Under the pieces are notes generated by a model. That model was not told the origin of the DNA, ran no database searches, and was given only the letters and a program-made list of their open reading frames with translations. Positions 36,868-64,000 of a stretch of 64,000 nt of DNA are shown in pieces. A program made the position numbers and the translations under genes. Within the stretch, counting starts at the first letter, position 1. Every line of letters starts with the position of its first letter. This DNA is from Lumbricus terrestris (lineage: Eukaryota; Annelida; Clitellata; Crassiclitellata; Lumbricidae): assembly GCA_949752735.1 (NCBI GenBank), contig OX457036.1, positions 85,691,987 through 85,755,986 on the forward strand, read 5' to 3'.

Positions 36868-37745
36868 CAAGGCCGTAGCCAGGATTTTTTTCGGGGGTGT
36901 TTAAAAATTTTTCCTTACCGAAAATCTGATGACCTTTTTAAAGTAATCCCTCCGAAATCTTCAAAAAGGTGTTGTCAATTTTTCTTCTCAAAACACTTAT
37001 GACATTTTTTTAGCCATCCGTCCGATCTCTTTAAAAAAGGTGTTCAATTTCTCTTCACAAAAAACTGATGACTTTTCCAGTCATCCGTCTGAAATCTTCA
37101 AAAAAGGTGTTCAATTTTTCTTCTGAAAAAGTTGATGACTTTTTGGCCATCCGTCCGAAATCTTCAAAAAAGGTGTTCAATTTTTCTTCTTAAAAAGACT
37201 CATGACTTTTTTAGTCATTCGTGCGAAATCTTCAAAAAAAGGTGTTTAATTTTTCTTCTTAAAAAACTGATGACTTTTTAGTCATCCGTTCGAAATCTTC
37301 ATAAATAGGTGTTCAATGTTCCTTCTAAAAAAGTCTAAGACTTTTTTTGGCCATCCATCCGAAATCTTCAAAAAAGGTGATCAATTTTCCTTCTTAAAAA
37401 GACAGATGACTTTTTAGTCATTCGTGCGAAATCTTCAAAAAAGGTGTTTAATTTTCCTTCTTAAAAAAACTGATGACTTTTAGTCATCCGTCCGAAATTT
37501 TCCAAAAAAGGTGTTTAAATTTTCCTTCTAAAAAAATTTATGACCTTTTTTGGTCATCGACCAAAATTTTAGAAAAATATGACCAATTAGTTAATTATTT
37601 TTACCATTTTTCATTTCGGTGAGTGTTTTCATTGTTTTATTTCATGCATTTTACATCATGTGCTCGTAAATGCATTAATTTTTTTCGCATCTTCCATTTC
37701 GGGGGTGTTCAAACACCCAAAACACCCCCCCTAGCTAAGGCCTTG
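36868..37745. mobile_element. hAT-type MITE with internal ~62-bp tandem repeats, 878 bp
   Basis: Ends CAAGGCCGTAGCCAGG and, inverted, CAAGGCCTTAGCTAGG, with perfect 8-bp duplications GCCTTCAT (36860-36867 and 37746-37753). Most of the inside (about 36915-37560) is some ten diverged copies of a ~62-bp unit containing GAAATCTTCAAAAAAGGTG and TGATGACTTTTTAGTCATC; the latter is itself a hairpin. It lies 169 bases after the stop codon of gene 1. Confidence 0.8.
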
Positions 37746-37918
37746 GCCTTCATGCTGCTAGATATGTTGATTTTAGGATCATTTTATTGATATGTATAGA
37801 CAAGAAAATAACTGTATAGCAAGCGCTTTGTAGTGTTTTTTAAATTTTATTTTGACTATTGCTCCGTGACCTGCAGGACTGAGTTTAATGCAAATAACTC
37901 AAAAGATGGATTCTAGGA

Positions 37919-39040
37919 CGTTTCATCCCCGGACGATTCATCCCCGGACGATTCATCCCGGACGATTCATCCAGTGGACGTTTCATCCCAGGACGTTTCA
38001 TCCCAGGACGGTTCATCCAGTGGACGGTTCATCCAGTGGACGTTTCATCCCAGGACGATTCATCCCCGGACGATTCATCCCGGACGATTCATCCCGGACG
38101 ATTCATCCAGTGGACGTTTCATCCCAGGACGATTCATCCAGTGGACGGTTCATCCAATGGACGTTTCATCCCCGGACGGTTCATCCCAGGACGATTCATC
38201 CAGTGGACGATTCATCCTCGGACGGTTCATCCAGATAGATAAAATACATACTAATATGATGTGAAAGGACGGAGTTTATTAGGGGCCAAGCTTAGACCCC
38301 CACGAACTGAAAACAAACTCCGCCCATGTCGGCGGGGTAATACAACGTCCAGGCGAAGAGTCACCTATTCTATTGTTCATTAATCACCTATTCAATGGTC
38401 GGTGGCTTGATGTAGTACGTTCAATTGGCCATTGTTTAAAATTCTGTACACCACAGTACACATACTGATGAGGATTGGAATCAGCTCAGAACAGCCGCGT
38501 TTAACAAATCCACACGACATACGTTTAGTAGACACAGAACAGTAGACAACATAAGGTTTTAAATATTGTTTTAAATAAATAAAACGATGGCGACCAATTT
38601 TGGACTGTCCAAGCATGATTTTATATCTATTTGATTGCATGTCTTATATCTAAGTAATTCCATGTTTTATAGGCTTATGTGTTCTGTTCTGATTTTTAAT
38701 TGCATTTTCTATAGGCTTATGTGTTCAGATATGCTGATTATGAGAATGAGCGTGAAGATGCTGATAATAAGGGTGCGCACAGTTTCAAATCTTATTCTGG
38801 GATGAAACGTCCGGGATGAAACGTCCTGGGATGAATCGTCCTGGGATGAAACGTCTTGGGATGAAACGTCCTCGGATGAATCGTCCTGGGATGAAACGTC
38901 CACTGGATGAATCGTCCAGGATGAATCGTCCGGGATGAATCTCCGGGGATGAAACGTCCTGGGATGAAACGTCCACTGGATGAATCGTCCGGGATGAATC
39001 GTCCGGGGATGAAACGTCCGGGGATGAAACGTCCGGATAC
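37919..39040. mobile_element. Non-autonomous MULE-like element with minisatellite inverted arms, 1,122 bp
   Basis: The left arm (37919-38236) is an array of GGACG(A/T)TTCATCC-type units; the right arm (about 38800-39040) is the same array inverted (GGATGAA(A/T)CGTCC). Perfect 9-bp duplications CAAAAGATG lie at 37910-37918 and 39041-39049. The outer right end, inverted, reads GTATCCGGACG, close to the ends of the other two MULE-like elements. The centre is non-coding and includes a shortened MITE at 38268-38328. Confidence 0.8.
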
Positions 39041-41260
39041 CAAAAGATGTGACGCGCCGTGCTGTCGCGCCTCTACAAATTGTAAACCTGTCATACAGAA
39101 TGCTTTTTGAGACGTTAACGACACAGACACGTTGAATGCGCATGTGCAGCGAATAACCACAAACAAACACCACGTGAACAGAATCAACTCGCCTAACGAA
39201 GTCTGCTTTACACATAGGCTTAGCTTAGGCTTAGGCCTACTATCTCAGTAATACCACAACTTGTCGCCTACTTGCAAGAGAAAGCCCACTTGCCAAACAT
39301 CCTCACCCCATCTACGACTGAATTTCCCGATTATACTCTCTGAGGCTCTGAGCCCTTGATTCCCTGCATCCACCGTATTGTCCGGGACTGTGAGTATCAG
39401 CTGCCACAGCACCATTTAGCACCATTCTCCGTGAATGTAGCCTATGTGAATTCTTTCATTACAGCTCGCGTGGATTATTTATCATAACTCTACTCTGCAG
39501 TTCTCAAACTCTATTTTATTGCACCCCAAATAAAAAATATCGAATGATGGCGTAACCCCAAAGTCAGATATGAAAAAATGTCATTGTGAAGTCCCCTTGC
39601 AGTGACAAATAAAAGTCCTTTAAGGCTTTAATCAGTGGTGACATCGTGTATTAGATTCACAAAATAGATAAATTTTAAACAAGCCTATACAGGCCCACAT
39701 TAAGGTGGGTGCTAAGAGTGCTGCAGCACCAGGACCCTCAGTTTTCAGGGTCCCGCATTTTCGGAAAGGATGAAATTTCTTAGCGAAAATGCTGCAACAT
39801 TAATAAATAATTAATTATACGAAATCATAGTCGAGGAGATTTTGCCCATACAATTTATCAGATCTATTAGCTCGAGTCAACAGTTTACGAACTGGTTGAA
39901 GTCGCATGAACTTATTATTATTGTAAATTTGTTTTTTTAGTATGGCCTTTCAACAGTCATTAAGAAATACTTCGAGGGTCAATCAATCTATATTTATGTA
40001 AAGTTTTAATCATGTAGGCTATGCCTAATCATATAAAAAAATCGAAAATTGGTCCATAAACCCCTGTAAGAAAGATCTAACCAATAGCGTTATAGCGCTG
40101 TGGGCTTGTTTTGACCAGCGCAGATTTAAAATAACAAATTACCTGGTTTAATATGTGTCAATTTCAAACGCAAATCTAGGCCATGATATTATTCGTTTTT
40201 GAAAGCATGAATAGTTTTAAAACCAGAATCACATAGATGTGACGTGCTGAAAGGAATAACAAGTTTTAAAGCTCGACCAGCAAGTACAGGTAATACTTCA
40301 GCCAATAAATTATTGTGCTCTCCCTATTTGAGCTCTAAGTTTATATGCACTGAGAAATTGAGAATTTATGGTTTTGTTCTTTCAACCATCTACACATTAT
40401 TTTATTTCAAAATTATAGTCATAGACCTAACATAAATATGTTGCATGCACTATATATATAGTAGGCTAGGCTATGAGAGTATAATTTTATGTTGTGAAAT
40501 AAAAAAAATGACGATGCAGTTAGGCTATATGTTGCGACGTTAATATCGCTGCTATTAAAAGAAAGATGGACAGAAAGTCTATAGGCTATAGACTCAAAGA
40601 AAATTTACATTTCTGGATTTTTTCGCGTACCCCTTACCGGCGTCCGGCGTAGCCTACCACAGTTTGAGAACTCGTGGTCCAGACCCTTCACTCTCGATTA
40701 TAATTAGTTGAACGTGTTAACGACACTGTCCGCAGCTCTTCTGCAACTTGATAACAGCTCAGATTCGACAGACATGACACACTGCCCGTGTCATCAAGAA
40801 TTGTGATGTAGGCCCCATGACTGAACAGAAACTAAGAACCCAAATATCATTTGTTCAACTGCTAAAATGAATTAATCATAAGGTCGCATCCGTGTTTTCG
40901 CTGACAAACTTTCTGATTCGGGCCCGGATGCTTATAGCTATAGCAGACCCTTCGGCGCCATATTATATGGAGTTTTGCAGTAATTTTAATGTTCAATAGG
41001 ACGACCAATGGGCTTGCATGAGATAGCCACAGCCTATTATAAAAAAAATTATGTCTTGCAAAGCGGAAGTAGTTTAAGTAAAAAGCATCCCTTTCAAAGC
41101 GGTGTCCTGTTGCTACTGTACAAACAATAGCCTACTTAAATAATTTTGAATTGATTAATTTGTGAACTATCAGTAGTTTAGTCGAATCTATAGGTAGGCC
41201 TATAATCAATATTAAGATAGCTTAAATTTAATTGTTTAAACCTTCTGAATCAACGCAGAT

Positions 41261-63360
<22,100 letters not shown>

Positions 63361-64000
63361 ATGCATTGAGCAGGCAAAGTAAATAAGCAAGCACATCCGT
63401 CATTAAACCAATTGCGTACCCAAACTCTGGTGCAGGCCTCAAACGTCTTAATAACAATCAATTTTCTACATGGATGGACTTTCTACAATATCCAATGATA
63501 TTATGAACGTCCTGCGATGTAAATTATGGCAAGAGTTAGGCCTGTTAGGCAATGGTCGTGCTATCGTGGTCGCATAGTTTATTGCTGGTGTTTGTGTGAA
63601 AGTATTCCATGCAGAAAGTAACTCAGGTTCATCAGGACTGCATAGGCCTATGGCTTTCGGCTTCAAGATAGGCTAAAGCCGCTCAATTGTTGGGTAGTCG
63701 TTAAGAAGGTACTGGAGGCTTGATTGCAGACTGGAGGCGGTTCCAATCCGGTTTGCAGGCAATCCCGCCATACCGGGGCAGCACTGAGCAAACGGGCCAC
63801 TGTTATTGCACGTAGTCTACTAAATGTACATCGTAAAGTTGCAGACCCTTGATGCCATGATTTACGAAAATCTTTTTCTTCAACATTCTTGGCGAATTGC
63901 AACCTCCAGTTTTCTGATATTGGAAACCCCTATAATATTTGTTCACCCTGAATGATGTGCGTAGGAATAATTATAGACAAAAAAATCGGCCAATAGCTAG
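63361..64000. other. 3' flank of gene 2
   Basis: Likely 3' untranslated region and downstream DNA. ATTAAA at 63402-63407 is the only near-consensus polyadenylation signal soon after the stop. No further exon, transposon end or gene is recognised up to the right edge. Confidence 0.5.

Larger units (their letters stand above)
36700..41260. other. Intergenic region between gene 1 and gene 2
   Basis: It holds the hAT-type element 36868-37745, the MULE-like element 37919-39040 and a probable old hAT-type element at about 39498-40674, whose ends read CAGTTCTCAAACT and AGTTTGAGAACTCG but lack a clear duplication. From 40675 to 41260 the DNA is unique and must contain the start region of gene 2. I see no clear TATA box or CpG cluster. 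Confidence 0.6.

Noticed and set aside
37888..39215. Repetitive frames with RTIHPGRFIP or DDSSSGRF
   Set aside because: Translations of the GGACGATTCATCC arrays of element 37919-39040.
39498..40674. Full hAT-type element with CAGTTCTCAAACT ends
   Set aside because: Ends match, but the 8-bp flanks do not; kept only as a remark in the intergenic entry.

Overview
The window is animal nuclear DNA, not microbial. It has short exons with GT/AG borders and matching phases, long AT-rich introns, LINEs, DNA transposons, MITEs, a tRNA-derived SINE and trinucleotide microsatellites. The domain content (WSC, calcium-binding EGF, receptor PTP), the LINE types and the dispersed palindrome TAGGCCTA suggest a marine invertebrate, perhaps an echinoderm. 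That taxonomic guess is weak.

Two related membrane-receptor genes lie head to tail on the + strand. Gene 1 (exons from 3587 to 36699) is a receptor-type protein tyrosine phosphatase: WSC, EGF, WSC, two EGF-like modules, two calcium-binding EGFs, one transmembrane segment, a juxtamembrane region, an intact catalytic PTP domain D1 (WPD loop, [10 protein letters not shown] signature) and a D2 that has lost its catalytic motifs. Its signal-peptide exon was not found. Gene 2 (41261 to 63360) looks complete: signal peptide, one WSC, one EGF-like module, five calcium-binding EGFs, a transmembrane segment and a 70-residue tail with three tyrosine motifs but no phosphatase. Every WSC domain is split by a phase-0 intron at the same place, and every EGF exon is a symmetrical phase 1-1 module. 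Two cbEGF exons of gene 2 were duplicated as a block (copy 1 at 50516-51309, copy 2 at 54589-58004).

The introns and the intergenic gap are full of mobile DNA whose ends can be fixed by target-site duplications (TSDs). Three Mutator-like (MULE) elements have 9-bp TSDs or near TSDs: a 2.7-kb FLYWCH-transposase element at 51645-54380 whose reading frame is cut by one TGA, and two non-coding elements at 11830-13396 and 37919-39040 whose inverted arms are oppositely oriented minisatellites. About ten elements have 8-bp TSDs of hAT type. One of them (24918-27212) sits inside an otherwise open RTE-like LINE; subtracting it and one TSD copy leaves one frame of about 1,043 codons. CR1/L2-like LINE fragments, a SINE, foldback hairpins and minisatellites make up most of the rest.

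The most interesting points are the receptor pair (an active WSC/EGF phosphatase beside a phosphatase-less relative with a phosphotyrosine-motif tail) and the MULE-like elements whose terminal repeats are minisatellite arrays. Exon calls rest on splice sites, phase and domain logic read by eye, with no transcript support.
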